Below, in pieces: positions 37,501 to 50,460 of a DNA stretch of 64,000 nt. Positions within the stretch are counted from its first letter, which is position 1; each line of letters begins with the position of its first letter. The notes beneath the pieces were generated by a model, which saw nothing but the letters and a program-made list of their open reading frames with translations, made no database searches and had not been told where the DNA came from. Source of the DNA: Patiria pectinifera (lineage: Eukaryota > Echinodermata > Asteroidea > Valvatida > Asterinidae); NCBI GenBank assembly GCA_029964075.1, contig CM057135.1, forward strand, positions 31,795,366 through 31,859,365. Reading direction: 5' to 3'. The position numbers and the translations under genes were made by a program.

Positions 37501-40500
37501 GTACAATGGTACTGCACCAATAGAGGGCGCTTCAGCCTGCACAACCAATCGTACCTGCTGAGTTGTCTCGTAGTCAAGGGAGGTAGAATCCAGGACTGAC
37601 AGAACGGCAGAGTCTGGTGATTCAAACAATGAAATTAAGCGTAAAATTAATGAAAAGTGGCGAGTCCATCGGGTGCATGATCGAACTGTTATTTGTCGAG
37701 TGTTTTCACTGGTTTAAAAGCTGAGATAAAAAAATCCAGCAAATGAGGTATTCGTGTGTACATTTGGGCTAAGATCTAACATCCGCGCTACAAGGATGGC
37801 AAGCACTGGATAAAAAAGTTTGTAAAAGTTTTAACACTTGCCTTCTATCACAACTAAATGTTGGGTTATAAAAGCTGCTTTGTGAATAGTGTTCAATTTA
37901 CAACGCACCTGATTGGCCAGTAATCTTAAATGCTCCATCATCATTGCCGCTGATGATTGAGTACGTGACTTGTCCTGATGGATTACCATCACTCCTGACA
38001 GCTTTCAAGATCAGGATCTGAGTATCGGCCGATTCATCCTCAAGAACTGATGCAGAATACTCAGAGGACAGGAAGTCTAGTCTAACAGCTGCTGCATTGC
38101 CAACGTGAACCTCCACCAGACCTTTAGGGTAAACAAACAATCGACAGATAATGAAATTATTGATACAAGAATTTAGTTTCAATAGATCCAATAGATCAAA
38201 ACATTACGATTGTGATTGACAAGATAATGTTGACACTACAGGGTGAGTAAAAAAACCGAAACCCAAATGTCGGGACTATTGTTTTAGTGAAGTTCTGCAT
38301 GTACCATTTTCAAAATCTAGAATATGAAAGCCCAATTCATAAGCTTTCTTTTAGTACAAGAATCATTCAAATCACTCATGTACTTTTCAAGTTACGGAAT
38401 TTTAAACACAACCACCGTTTTAAGGTTCTGTCCACAGATCACAAAAAAGTTAAGTGTTTTTTCACCAAAACGAAAACAAATCACATAGGGATGCGTGTGA
38501 ATTGTTTTCGTTTTGCTAAAAGAACGCACAAGAAAGCTTATGAATTGGGCTTTCATATCCTAGATTTTGAAAGTGCTACATGCAGAACTTCAATGAAACA
38601 ATAGTCCCGACATTTGGGTTTCGTTTTTTTATTAGTCACCCTGCATTTCATATCAATTATGATCGTAAAACAGGTGCAACCTGTTAAACCCAGTCTACAT
38701 GCAAAGGTCAATAAGATACGGTCCCCTGGTTAATTTTCTCCTTACCCCTTGTTGACAATGAGGGTGTTCCCAGATCGTATGCTTCAACTTCCAATCTATA
38801 AAGGGCCTCTGTATTCATGACGACTGATGTGAGAATCATACCAGTGGTAGCATCAAGGGTGAACTCAGCAGAGGTTTGAGCAAATCTGAGGGAAAAAGGC
38901 ATGATTTCATTTGAGTGCATTCCAATTTATAAATGAAGCTACATACTGGATTGGACCTACAGAACAGTTTGTGGCATTTTCAATTCAGCTATCAGTAGTT
39001 TAGTTTCAATAGACTCACGTTTCGGACTCAAGATTTTCAAAGACTTCCTCATTTCCTTCGAACAGCTTCATAAATGAGTGTAGGACACTTACATGTTTTC
39101 CGTTTTTAAAAACCCTTGACTCATTGCCAAACAGTTTTAATAATATAATAGACATCAACTGTTATTCTACTTTAAAAGTACTAATAACTGTATTTATATA
39201 GCGCCTTTTTCCCAGAGGATACAAAGTGCTGGGGGAGAATGCAACCAAAGACAGGTAAATGAAGTATATGAACATATGAGACCCATTATGTAGCACCTTT
39301 TTGCTAGGTGCTGCGGCGCATATTGTTGCCACTGCCAGAAACACCGGGGCAAACCCCTTCTCTTAGCGACAAGTGTTACTGGGTTCTTTAACGTGCATTA
39401 CACAACACACGGGACCTACGGCTTTACGTCCCATCCGAAGGACGAAGCAATAATGGTAAAGTGCCTTGCTCAAGAGCACAAGCACCATGTTCCCACGGTC
39501 AGGATTCGAACCCATGTACCACGGCACACGAGTTGAACACCGTAACCACTGGACCACAGCGCCCCACTTTGAACCAGGGTTGCTCCTAATTGTATTACAG
39601 TATCATCAACATGTGTCATAGTACTTAGTAACATAAACCGTGTCTGTAATTTCATATTTCACTGTCACTAAATACAACCATTTTTCCATCAAGGGTCCCC
39701 TGCCTTCTAGAATTAACTAGTTTTTAGTTACATATCATAATACACATATTATTAACAATTCTAATACCTTAATTAACATGCAAGAACAATATTCATATAA
39801 AGTCATCTTTTACAACTTTCAAATTGAGATTATAAACAAGGATGATTTCCAACTCACCGATAGTTGACTTCTCTGTTGACACCCGAGTCTTTATCCTCTG
39901 CGACAACCCTCGTCACATAAGCTCCAGACAGCGCCCCCAAGGACAAGTTAGCTCTGAATGGAACCATGGTGAACACCGGTGCGTTGTCGTTCACGTCAGT
40001 GATGTCTACAATTACTTGGACTTTCTCTGAGCGTGGTCCAAAACTTCCTCCATCGGTCGCACAGACTTGGAAGATGTACTGTGATTCCTTCTCAAAGTCA
40101 AACAGCCTACAAAGAGATCAACAGGTGTTTTCTCATTAATACTTTGAAGGTCTGCATCACTTAAGTATAATGCAATACTAGCAAGCACAAGCAACTAAGA
40201 GCAGGATTCTTGCAGATATCTTACCCAGTTGTAGTGAGTTGCCCAGTGTTGACATCTATACCAAACAGACCCAGCGTAGAGTTATCCAGTGAATACTGCA
40301 CCATGGCATTAGTCCCTTCGTCGGCATCAACTGCTTCAACTGTCATCAATGACACACCAATCCCAGTATCCTCAGCCAATTGGTAATGATACGATGGCAT
40401 CAGGAAGACCGGGTCATTGTCGTTGTCATCTAGAACGTTGACTGTGACCACAGATTCTCCAGATCGAGGCCCGGCACCGTGGTCAGTGGCACGGACTGTC

Positions 40501-43500
40501 AGGTTGTATTGTGGGGTCATCTCGCGGTCAAGTGGGCCGGTAGTGGACAGCTGACCAGTTATAGAGTCCAGTACAAACAGGCCATCTATGTTGCCATCTG
40601 GGGGGAAAAGTTAACATGTAGTTAGAATAAGGACAAAATACTTGTTAATTTTCTGGCATGCTTTGTGACAGTCTGAACAATAGAGAAACAATGATAATTT
40701 AGTCCAAATACCGCCTCAATTTTCAACTCAGTGAGTCAGAACACAGCCAGCGTATCGATCTCCTTATGGCTTTTGATGAGGGTTCATCTCTTTATGAATA
40801 TTCATAAGTTCCCAAAGGCATTGTCTTCCTCTGTCTGCTTACTAATTACTTACCACTGATAGAGTAAGTCAGGTTGCTATTCACACCGATATCTTTATCC
40901 TCAGCAACGACGACGTGAACATCACTGGCTGGCTCATTCTCTGGGATGCTGAGCTCATAACGACTTGTTGCAAAGGTTGGATCATGATCATTGGTGTCCT
41001 GGACATAGACAATGACTGAAGCGACATCGTAGCGTGCAGGGAAGGCACCATCCCGAGCATACACTGAGTAAGAGAATCAAAAAGCAATAAATATACATTT
41101 ACTCTTATTTCCAAACAACAGGTTTCACCATAAATGAAAATTCAGATTTTTCATAAATTCTTTCAGATGTTGCTTTTTGGCACCAAATCTTTAAATACAA
41201 TTCAATGAGAAAACACCATAATTTTTTTCCCAAGAACAAAGTTTACGTGCAAGGCATTTCATTTTTGGGAATTCTCTATGAGTGAAATTGCAAAGCAAAT
41301 TTTACTGCTTGTATTGGAGACTACACTGACCTGTAATACTATAGGAATCCTTAGCCTCTCTATCCAGCCTGCCATTGGTGACAATAACTCCTGTTGAAGC
41401 ATCCACTGTAAACATATCCTCAGCAATACCATAGGGAATCTCAAACGTGATCTCTCCATTTGTGCCTGCAAGAAAAAAGACAGAAATAAGACAATTGAAA
41501 GAAAAGTTATACCTGGGTGGATTTAACAATCCAATTATTCACGATAATATTGTCAGGTCAAGCAAAATCCTTTCTTGAGACTGTTAGCCATTTGTGTTCC
41601 CTCTATTATGAGATTTTGCATCACCCGTGTTCAATTCCTCCTTCCAAAGTTCAAATTCTCCATACCTGTGTCTCCATCCTCTGCTACCACCGTTCCGACA
41701 TAGGTAGCTCTGTCTAGGTTCTCAAATACATTCATGACGTAGGATGACGGGTCAAAGTGAGGTGGCAAGTCATTCACGTCTTCCACACGTATCTCTAGTG
41801 TCTGCCAGCTGGTGAGGGACGGTAGTCCATGGTCGGTGGCCGTAATGTTCAAGACGTACAGTCGCTCATGCTCATGGTCAAGCGAATGAGCAATTGATAA
41901 CAAACCTGGGAATGATACAAGAGTTAATGGTGTTGTGGCTTAAATGCTGAATACAATGGTGTCTGGAGATAATAGCAATGCCTATTGATACAACTTGTGG
42001 ATTTACACAACATGAGACCTCTATGAGAGATTAGCGAACATTTTGACGCCTTTCCAAGTATAAAGACATCTGTCCATGAAGCAACGATTTATGAAATACT
42101 CACCTGTGATGGATTCAATGGCAAACTTTCCTTCCTCATTTCCAGATTTGATCTCGTAGACCAATCGCGCATTCTCCCCGAGATCTGCATCACTGGCATG
42201 GATGTGAAGGATTGGATACCCTACTGGTTCATCCTCATTAATATGCGTGAAGACACGTGACAGAAAGACGGGAGAATTGTCGTTCCTGTCCTCAACTAAG
42301 ATACTAACTGTGACTGTACTTGACTTGCGATCAGATACATCGGTAGCCTGATCTTCAGCTTGTACGACAAACAAAAACCGTGGGATGGACTCCCTGTCAA
42401 TCTCTGCAATTGTTGTCAGGGCACCAGTTACCTCATCAACGGTAAACATTGACTGCGGTGTTAGGATGCTATACCGAATGTCACTGTTGGTACCAGAGTC
42501 AGCATCAGTTGCAAGAAATGTCCAGACCAAATGACCCACAGCCACATTCTCACTCAGACTGAATTGAATAGGGTCATTGGCAAAGACAGGTGTATTATCA
42601 TTCATGTCTAAGACATTAATGTTCACGGTGACTGTTGTCGTCTGCGGATGTACAGGTCCATTATCTTCAAGAAGAACTGTTAACTGATAATGGCTGCTCA
42701 ACTCAAAATCAACCTCCCTAGTGTTGATGATAACTCCCGTGGTTCGATTGATGCCGAATGTTCCATAGTCATTACCATTGATGATGCTATAGAAGATCTT
42801 GCCATTATCCCCAGCATCTTGGTCGTGGGCTCTGACTTGACCGACAGTGGACCCTGGTTCAATGTTCTCCTCAATGGTAAATGTGTATGCTGCCCTCTCG
42901 GCGACCGGCATGTGATCATTGATGTCTTGGATGCGTACGGTGACCTGTATGCTTGATTGGAGGGATGGAGTGCCGTTATCTTGAGCTGTGACATTGATAA
43001 TGTACATCTGACTCCTCTCTCTGTCTAAGGTGCTCTGAGTGGTGATCAGGCCAGTGGAGGGATCCAGGTTGAAATGTTCACCACCTGAAAAGAATTGAAA
43101 ATTGAATGAAGGTCTTAACTTATATTTGAGGTTCAATTTCATTTCTTGGAGCATAATAATGCCACTACAGACATCATTTGGAACATCAACAATATTTCAC
43201 TCAACTTGCTTGTTTGCTTTTTCAATGATTTTTCTTCAATTTAAAAAACTTATCGTTCTTTAAATTAAGCTCCTTTTCTTCCTGCTATTTTGATTTCGAT
43301 TAGGAGCAATTTAAAAGCCAGTATTTGTTAAATGGATGTATACTTTTTTTTTTTAAACTTACCACTTGCAAATGAATAGGTTATTGTTCCATTTTGGCCA
43401 CTGTCTGGATCAAACGCGATCACTTTAGCAACAAACTCTCCCGGCATTTGTTCTTCCATGATGGATGCATGGTACTGAGACTGTCTGAGGAACGTCGGTG

Positions 43501-46500
43501 TGTTGTCATTCAAGTCATTCACACCAACATGTACAGTAGCCACAGCCATGTTGGGTGGCTCTCCATGATCCATCGCCGTAACCTTCAGGTCATAGCTGGC
43601 TGTACTCTCACGATCCAAGCTTTGGGTTGTGCTTATGACTCCTATCACATGAAGAAAAGGAAATCAAAAATTGTTTTAAACCCAATAATATGATAGAATT
43701 TCCATGAACAATATGCAAAATTAAAACAAATCCCTCAAAAAGATAAATTGATGAGGATTCTTATGATGACTGCATGCTATTTACATGTAGTTTTCAAGTT
43801 TTCCTACCTGTTGAAGGATCAATCCTAAATGCACTATTTCCTTCCAATGTGTACGTAATTTGAGCATTCATCCCAGAATCTCTATCCTCAGCTATCACAC
43901 GTCCTGCTTCGGAGTTAGCTTCACGATTCTCATCAATGTAGAAGTAATATGTAGTCTGTGCAAACTGTGGTGAGTTATCATTCATGTCTGTGACATGCAT
44001 GCGTACTATAGCTGAACTGTTCTGGGCAGGGCTTCCGTTGTCTGAAGCGATGACCTCAAGTATGAACTCTGACCTGAGTTCATAATCCAAGCGTTGCCGT
44101 GTGTATAGCCATCCATCGTCAGGGAAGATAGCAAAGTAAGTTGCATCTATGCTGGGTTTGAGGCTGTATGTGATGCGTGCATTGATCCCATGGTCCTCAT
44201 CTGTTGCCATGACTTGTACAACTCGCGTGCTGATTGGTGTTGCCTCGGAGACATCCATCTGGTATGTGGCAGGGTTGAACTGTGGGCCGTTATCGTTGAC
44301 ATCTTGCACCAGCACAGTGAGAGTCAAGTTACCTTTCTTCGATGGACTTCCACGGTCATAAGCCTGGATAATGATCTCATATGAACTCTGATCATTGTAG
44401 CTGATCACACTCTCAAGGAGAACCTGTCCCGTCACCCGATGAACAGAAAACTTGTCGTCTGGATTCTGAACCAATTTATATCGCAGTGTCCCAAAGTTAC
44501 CACTGTCTCGATCTGTTGCCATAGCAATGAAGACAGTGCTTCCAACTGCTGTACTCTCTGGGACAACTACCACCTCTCTGTTGCTAGGGAACTGTGGAGT
44601 ATTATCATTCTCATCAATAATGGTGACATTGACATGAGTGAGTCCGTAGAGAGGAGGGGACCCACTGGCTGCTTGAACCGTCAGGATGAGATAGGGGTAG
44701 AGCTCGTAGTCAGGAGGGGAATTGATGGACAGCTCAGCAGTGGCTGGATTCAAGCTGAAGTAGCCTTGTGGATCACCGGAGTAAATGGAGTAGGATATCA
44801 CGGCCAAGTTAGCTGTAGAAAAGAACAGTTCAAAAGACACTTGATAAGATTGGTTCATTAGAATGTGCATTCTGGGGTTTCAAATTATTGTCAATGGCTC
44901 CCAAGAGATGAGAAGGAATGTACAGTTTGTCCTCATTACATGCATTGTATTCATCACTTATAATGATGACACTGAGTCAAGTTATTTATTAGTTACGTAA
45001 TTCAGACTCACTGACAATCCAGACTTTCAATGCCTGTCTCAAACATGGTTTCTGTGAATCTTCTATCCTCTATGTATCGTCTTTGTAACAAGTTCACTTA
45101 CTTGGATCTAGATTTTCCGCATAGACTGAACCAAGAACATGAAACCGTTGCGTATTCTCCCTGACAGTAAAGCTGTAATGTGACTGGTTGAACACCGGAG
45201 GGGAGTCGTCAGGACCTACTACGCTGATTCTGATCTGGGCATTCTCAAGGGATGACTGGCCCCCACCATCAGTTGCTGATATCTCCAAGGAATGCATAGA
45301 CTGCTGGTAACGACTCAGGGCACCAGTGAGGGTAACTACACCTGCAGGGAAAAAAATGGAGATTGGATATATATGAATTAATGAATAAACTCAACAATGG
45401 CACGTTGAGATAGCTCAAAGAATGCAAGGATCTGTTGCTAGTTCAGAGTTCAATACTTGAAAAAAATCTTAGGGAGTGACAATTTTGGGAGTTACATGTG
45501 TACTGGTAAAATCACTTTAGAACATGTGAGGAGGATACATACTTGTTTTAGGTACAGAGACCTGATGAATGAAAATGATCAACTTTGAAATTAGGTACAT
45601 GTATTCATACATTTTGTGACAACTTTTTTTATGATAACTGCACTCACTTTCTCTTTGTGGTTTATTTGATGACATTTGGTTATTCACAATGTTTGTTTAA
45701 CAAACATAACTCAATTTTACTGCTGAAAAAGAATAAACCACCACCTACCAACAGAGATGACAGCAAACTTAAACTTACCGGTACCATCAGCAATAGTGAA
45801 TATTCCTTGCTCATTGCCGGACACTATGGAATAGGTTACTCTGCCAAAAGTCCCTGAATCTTGATCCATGGCAGACACTGTTGTGATGACTGTCCCTTCA
45901 ATGCTACTCTCATCAACATCAACTGTAACAAAAGCAGATTCTATAAATAGTTAAGGTTCTTTAATATACGGCTGTGCAGTCACTTCACACAACTATCCAG
46001 CCACCAAACACTATGCTTGAGGATCCTGTGAACGTGTAAGAAATCTAACGACCACAAATTTCTATTTTTTTCAAATGCAACGCTGGGCCACTGTTGTTCC
46101 ATTCATGTTTATTTAAGGTTGTTCAGAATGACCCATTCAACAACATTTACCACAGCTAAGTTCACTGGCAAGGCATATTTGCGTCAATGCGCTATAACAA
46201 ATTAATTGTATTTGTAATTCGTGCTTTATATATGAGCTCAAAAATGGCTGGGAATAACTATCTGTAGGATTTATTGTTGTAGCATCTCAGTAACATCATG
46301 GATGAAAGTGTTCCATAAGATCAATGATCACATTCTCACCTGCATAAGTTGTTGGATAAAACAGTGGTCTGTTATCGTTCACATCCAGCAGAGTAATCTT
46401 GACCAGGGCGATGCTACTCAAGCCTCCACCATCCATTGCTTGTACAGGGAATTCATATGACGTTGTGCCTCTATCCCGATCCAGCTGTGTGGCTGTACAG

Positions 46501-46616
46501 ATGTAGCCATCGTCATTACGGATGTAGAATTCTGGAGGTGGTTGAGAGCCGTAACCCAGACTGAGGGAATAGGTGACATGGCCAAAGTCGCCAGAATCAG
46601 GGTCTTCAGCTTGGAC
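31590..46616 (-). CDS. DCHS1: Dachsous-type giant cadherin (DCHS), N-terminus missing
   Basis: Large atypical cadherin, the Dachsous ligand of Fat in planar cell polarity and Hippo signalling, at the plasma membrane. Exons in gene order: 46340-46616, 45779-45922, 45102-45341, 43808-44812, 43363-43641, 42104-43084, 41666-41905, 41331-41465, 40854-41063, 40225-40597, 39858-40106, 38746-38885, 37909-38121, 37381-37613, 36753-37035, 36127-36413, 35486-35627 and 31590-34384. They sum to 8226 nt, 2741 residues, and every phase agrees. The extracellular part holds about 21-22 cadherin repeats, with recurrent LDRE, DxNDNxPxF and DxDxGxN calcium motifs. One membrane segment (about 32829-32904) is followed by RRRRREN. 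The cytoplasmic tail contains SYNWDYLLDWGPQF and LAHVFAEIAKLKDD, diagnostic of Dachsous. As I recall vertebrate DCHS1 has about 3,300 residues, so the signal peptide and first few repeats are missing upstream. DCHS1 versus DCHS2 orthology is not decided. Confidence 0.92.
34796..35365. repeat. Two-unit tandem repeat with internal palindromes (Dachsous intron)
   Basis: Two diverged units of about 280 bases (about 34796-35075 and 35076-35365). Each has a ttatcccacgagcg-like start, an inner hairpin and a common tail (cgcagtaaa, cttggaatag, gagtgcga, tggaccgtg). In unit 2 the hairpin pairs gtgtctgtgtcccacatac with gtatgtgggacacagac around a short loop; unit 1 has a shorter version around ccatggg. 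It lies wholly within the last Dachsous intron. It looks like a non-autonomous, hairpin-bearing repeat family; I cannot name it. Confidence 0.75.
38238..38645. repeat. Fold-back (MITE-like) element in Dachsous intron
   Basis: About 115 bases at the left end (starting cagggtgagtaa) are the near-perfect inverted complement of the right end (ending ttagtcaccctg), separated by about 180 bases. Matching inner landmarks are cccaaatgtcgggactattg and aagcccaattcataagcttt. Long terminal inverted repeats with no coding capacity fit a MITE or fold-back element. The CAGGGTG ends are reminiscent of hAT elements, but I could not find a clear target-site duplication. Confidence 0.8.
39185..39565 (-). mobile_element. 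tRNA-derived SINE in Dachsous intron
   Basis: On the minus strand it begins ggggcgctgtggtccagtgg, with an A box (39556-39543) and a B box ggttcgaatcc (39512-39502), as in RNA polymerase III SINE heads. A body follows with cttgagcaaggcactttacc and ccttcggatgggacgtaaag, and a tail ending gcgctatataaatac. Length is about 380 bases. The flanks actttaaa on the left and actttgaa on the right might be a decayed target-site duplication. It sits in an intron between Dachsous exons 39858-40106 and 38746-38885. The family name is not assigned. Confidence 0.85.
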
Positions 46617-49600
46617 CTGTGTCAGAAGAAAAGAGATCAATGGGAATTGTTTAGCATGTAATCATCTTTAGACATTCCCAGAGGTCCAATTTAATAATAA
46701 AGTGTGGAGGCTGCTGACAAGTGAATCTGACTGCTAAAACAACAAGTTTTCTTGCCTGCATCAACAAGTTCCTACAGACTTTCTAATGGATAGAAGCTCA
46801 ATGGGTTAAAAACTTGTGTTACTTTTACTGACTAAAAGGATCTTTCATAAATACCGAGGACAGTTTGAACATTCCTATTGTTCAAAAGCTCACCATGTGG
46901 GTGGTTTTAAACTGCCTGTAAACTATTCCAGCACACTATATTAAACCCTTAGTAAAGGTTTTATAACATCACAGTCGAGAGTTGAGCATCTATCCCTTAC
47001 GGCATATTCCCTTTAATATTATATGTTTTGGTGATGAGGGGTTTCTATGACACAGTAAGATCTCCTCTTTGAGTTTTTCTTTTTATTTTTTTACACATCT
47101 TTGACAACACAAACTTGTGAAGTCCTTCAAAATTACATGTGGTTTCCTGTTTTGGATGAAGTCTTCTTTCTCACCCATTTCATCATACAGTTCTTATGTA
47201 GATTCCCGATAGCCCCAACCGACCAATGAGATTATCTATTCCCAGTAAAACCGCTAGTCTTGTATACAAATCTATATATAAATGCACCTTGCCTGTCAGT
47301 GCGCTGGTTTCCTATTCAATGTGTTTGCTATACACTGTACAATGTTATGTAAGAATAGCCATGCCACAATAAACACTCCCTATTGTTGAACTATTGATCG
47401 CTTCTTACTGTTGCAACCGGTTTACGATACGCAGATCACACTATTCTATCTATGTAACAGCATTTATGGGATATTCTTAATCTATTTGAAGTTGCAAAAT
47501 TAGTTTTCTTTATTTCAACATTATTTTGGCAAAGGACAGAATTTCTCTATAAAAAAAGCCAAATACTCATAAAAAAATTCAGAATGACACTCATGATTAA
47601 ATTTTCATGATTATATTTTCTTAAAAAAACCCTGACAACTCATCTTTTTTTATCCCATTTATACCATGTCTCAATAAAGTGAATTTAAAGTAGGAAGAAC
47701 AGTCAAAGCAATGCATGGTATACAGCAATACATATCAGGGAATAGTGTGCATTTACACTGTATCTGCCCTCTATTGATCACTCTTCAAATTCTCCCTAGT
47801 ACCCATGGAATGCAGTTGTACAACCAATCTAGCAACAGTGGTCCTAGTGTGTGAGCGCTGATACATTTACACACAAAAATCTTGTGCAGCACACACTTAG
47901 GAAAAACACAACAGCAACAAATTTGGGCCAATTAGGCAAATGAAAAGTATATGAACATTGGAAAGAATGTTGACAAAATGAAGTAGAACTGTTCAATATA
48001 TTTAATTGCATACTATTTAAATGGTCTTTGATTTATGAAATTTAAGTGTCAAGGAAAATCAGTAAACTACATGTTACATGTTCGGTATATGTGCGTGTGC
48101 AAAAATCTCTTTTTTAATCACCATTTTTTTTGGGGGAAAAGTGTACTTTACAAAAATACAATAGACATACATTTGTACATTCAACATGAATGGTGTTTGG
48201 AAATGGATGGATTTGGGTCAGTGACAAAGGGAAATCTAGGTCATAAAAGAAAAATACAAAAGCAATCCCCTGGGGAAAAAAAAGACAAGCAAAGAATGCT
48301 CACATTTTTAACGAATTTATCAAGGCAGGAAAATCTTTGACCCCCCGAAAAATAGTTCAACTTAATTTTAATTGAACTGTAGAATGGGTCAATAGTTTGT
48401 TTTCTACTCAGGTTCTGTGATTTCACAGCTTTAAGAAAACCCAAGGCACATAAGTATTCACCATGTGTGAAATTATCACAGAAATAGCTGAAAGGCATAA
48501 CCCAGCCCCACAAGAAAAAATATATCAGGACTTTGTGGTCTATTCTTCATACTTGCACAACAACACCCCGACACCCAGCCTTTCAACAAAAAGTCTTACT
48601 TTAAGATTAAGCAAAACCACCTGGCCATGAAAGGCGACCATTTTTTCATTTTTATTAATAACTTGGGGGGCACCGGCGAAACAACAAAAGAATGAAAATA
48701 AAAGGGAGGTTGATTAAGACCTAGGGATATTATGATAAGCGTGGACTGAACACTGTGTATGGGGTAATGAACCACTGCTACAAGTTCAGCAGTCGGTATT
48801 CCAGGGGGAGGTTAGAAATAAGTGCATTGGCAAGGGCATTGACTTGTGCAAGATTTCAGCTTTGTTCAGCGTGCTGATCAGGTTTTTCAGATTAATTTAG
48901 TTAGCTCAAACAGTGCCTCAGTTTAACAAGAAGTCTGTACTTTTTAAGGATATTTATTATCCAGATAAAACAAAAAATGAAAATGTTGAAAGTCTAATTT
49001 TAGGTTTAGAAAGACAGATCCAGCACCAAATATTCCCCTGACTCTAGGAAGGTGACCACAGACATGGTTTAGCCTTCTGATGTTAGGCGCCATGCATTCA
49101 AATAAATGCCCTCTGCATTATCAGTTAGACAACAATGAATAGGCCATGCATTGGCCATTCCTAAAAAGTGTACTTGTTACTAACTACAAAACCCAGTAGT
49201 TAACAGTAAGTAGCATTGCCTGTTTGTGCCGGTTGTTACATCCACAGTTATCTGTATCTTTCTTTTTGATAAATCACTTCGCCTTTGTCTAGGAACACCG
49301 CAAAGTGAATCATTAACATAGTATGAGCACGAGGTGCCACCAATTGTATGCAGTTTTGAAGAAAAATACTTTGCCGTTGTCCGGATACCTACATAGGGTG
49401 AGGCAAACACGTTCATAAACGAGTAGACATAAGGAATAATAACAACACTGGGATGAGTTCAACTGTACTTTGTACTGTGTTGAGTTTCGAACTGTGTATT
49501 TAAAACACAACAATGGATTTATTTAGAATTTCATTTTTGTATATAAAAGTTGTTGTAAACAAAATATGTTTTGTTTCACTATTTCATTTTGTAAGGCTTC

Positions 49601-49960
49601 ACTGGAATATTTTTTACTTCTTTCTGGCAAAATACCGTAACTTGAGAAAACCTGAAGGAAGTTAAAGGAAATGTTGCCAGACTGGCAAACATTTTCCCTT
49701 TTTGCAGTGTTACTATTAAAGCTGAAATCCCACCTAAGGCTAGGTATGATTCACTTGCATTCCCTCGCTGGGAATATGTCCCTTTTGGTGTTTTTATTTC
49801 TGTCTGGATCTCAAGCTTGAAAATAGAAATGTGTTAATCGCCTCGGCAGAGCACTTTTGATTTGAACACTGGGCCATTGAAAAATTACCACATGCATGCA
49901 TGACTGATAATCCTGGCACTTTGGGACATGTGACTTTGCAGTTGTAATGCCAATGACATT
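46617..49960. other. No exon recognised upstream of the last visible Dachsous exon
   Basis: About 3.3 kb of AT-rich DNA left of the second gap. No cadherin-like frame (DxNDN, LDRE) was found on the minus strand, so the missing Dachsous N-terminal exons are not here unless very short. It is probably intron, possibly with a minus-strand promoter region. Confidence 0.5.
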
Positions 49961-50460
49961 NNNNNNNNNNNNNNNNNNNNNNNNNNNNNNNNNNNNNNNN
50001 NNNNNNNNNNNNNNNNNNNNNNNNNNNNNNNNNNNNNNNNNNNNNNNNNNNNNNNNNNNNNNNNNNNNNNNNNNNNNNNNNNNNNNNNNNNNNNNNNNNN
50101 NNNNNNNNNNNNNNNNNNNNNNNNNNNNNNNNNNNNNNNNNNNNNNNNNNNNNNNNNNNNNNNNNNNNNNNNNNNNNNNNNNNNNNNNNNNNNNNNNNNN
50201 NNNNNNNNNNNNNNNNNNNNNNNNNNNNNNNNNNNNNNNNNNNNNNNNNNNNNNNNNNNNNNNNNNNNNNNNNNNNNNNNNNNNNNNNNNNNNNNNNNNN
50301 NNNNNNNNNNNNNNNNNNNNNNNNNNNNNNNNNNNNNNNNNNNNNNNNNNNNNNNNNNNNNNNNNNNNNNNNNNNNNNNNNNNNNNNNNNNNNNNNNNNN
50401 NNNNNNNNNNNNNNNNNNNNNNNNNNNNNNNNNNNNNNNNNNNNNNNNNNNNNNNNNNNN
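49961..50460. other. Assembly gap (500 N)
   Basis: Exactly 500 N. The base right after it (50461) is the first base of homology to the second esterase unit at 57044, so the duplicated block may continue into the gap. Confidence 0.98.

Noticed and set aside
39363..39655. Short minus-strand open frames
   Set aside because: They fall inside the SINE and its flank and show no protein similarity.
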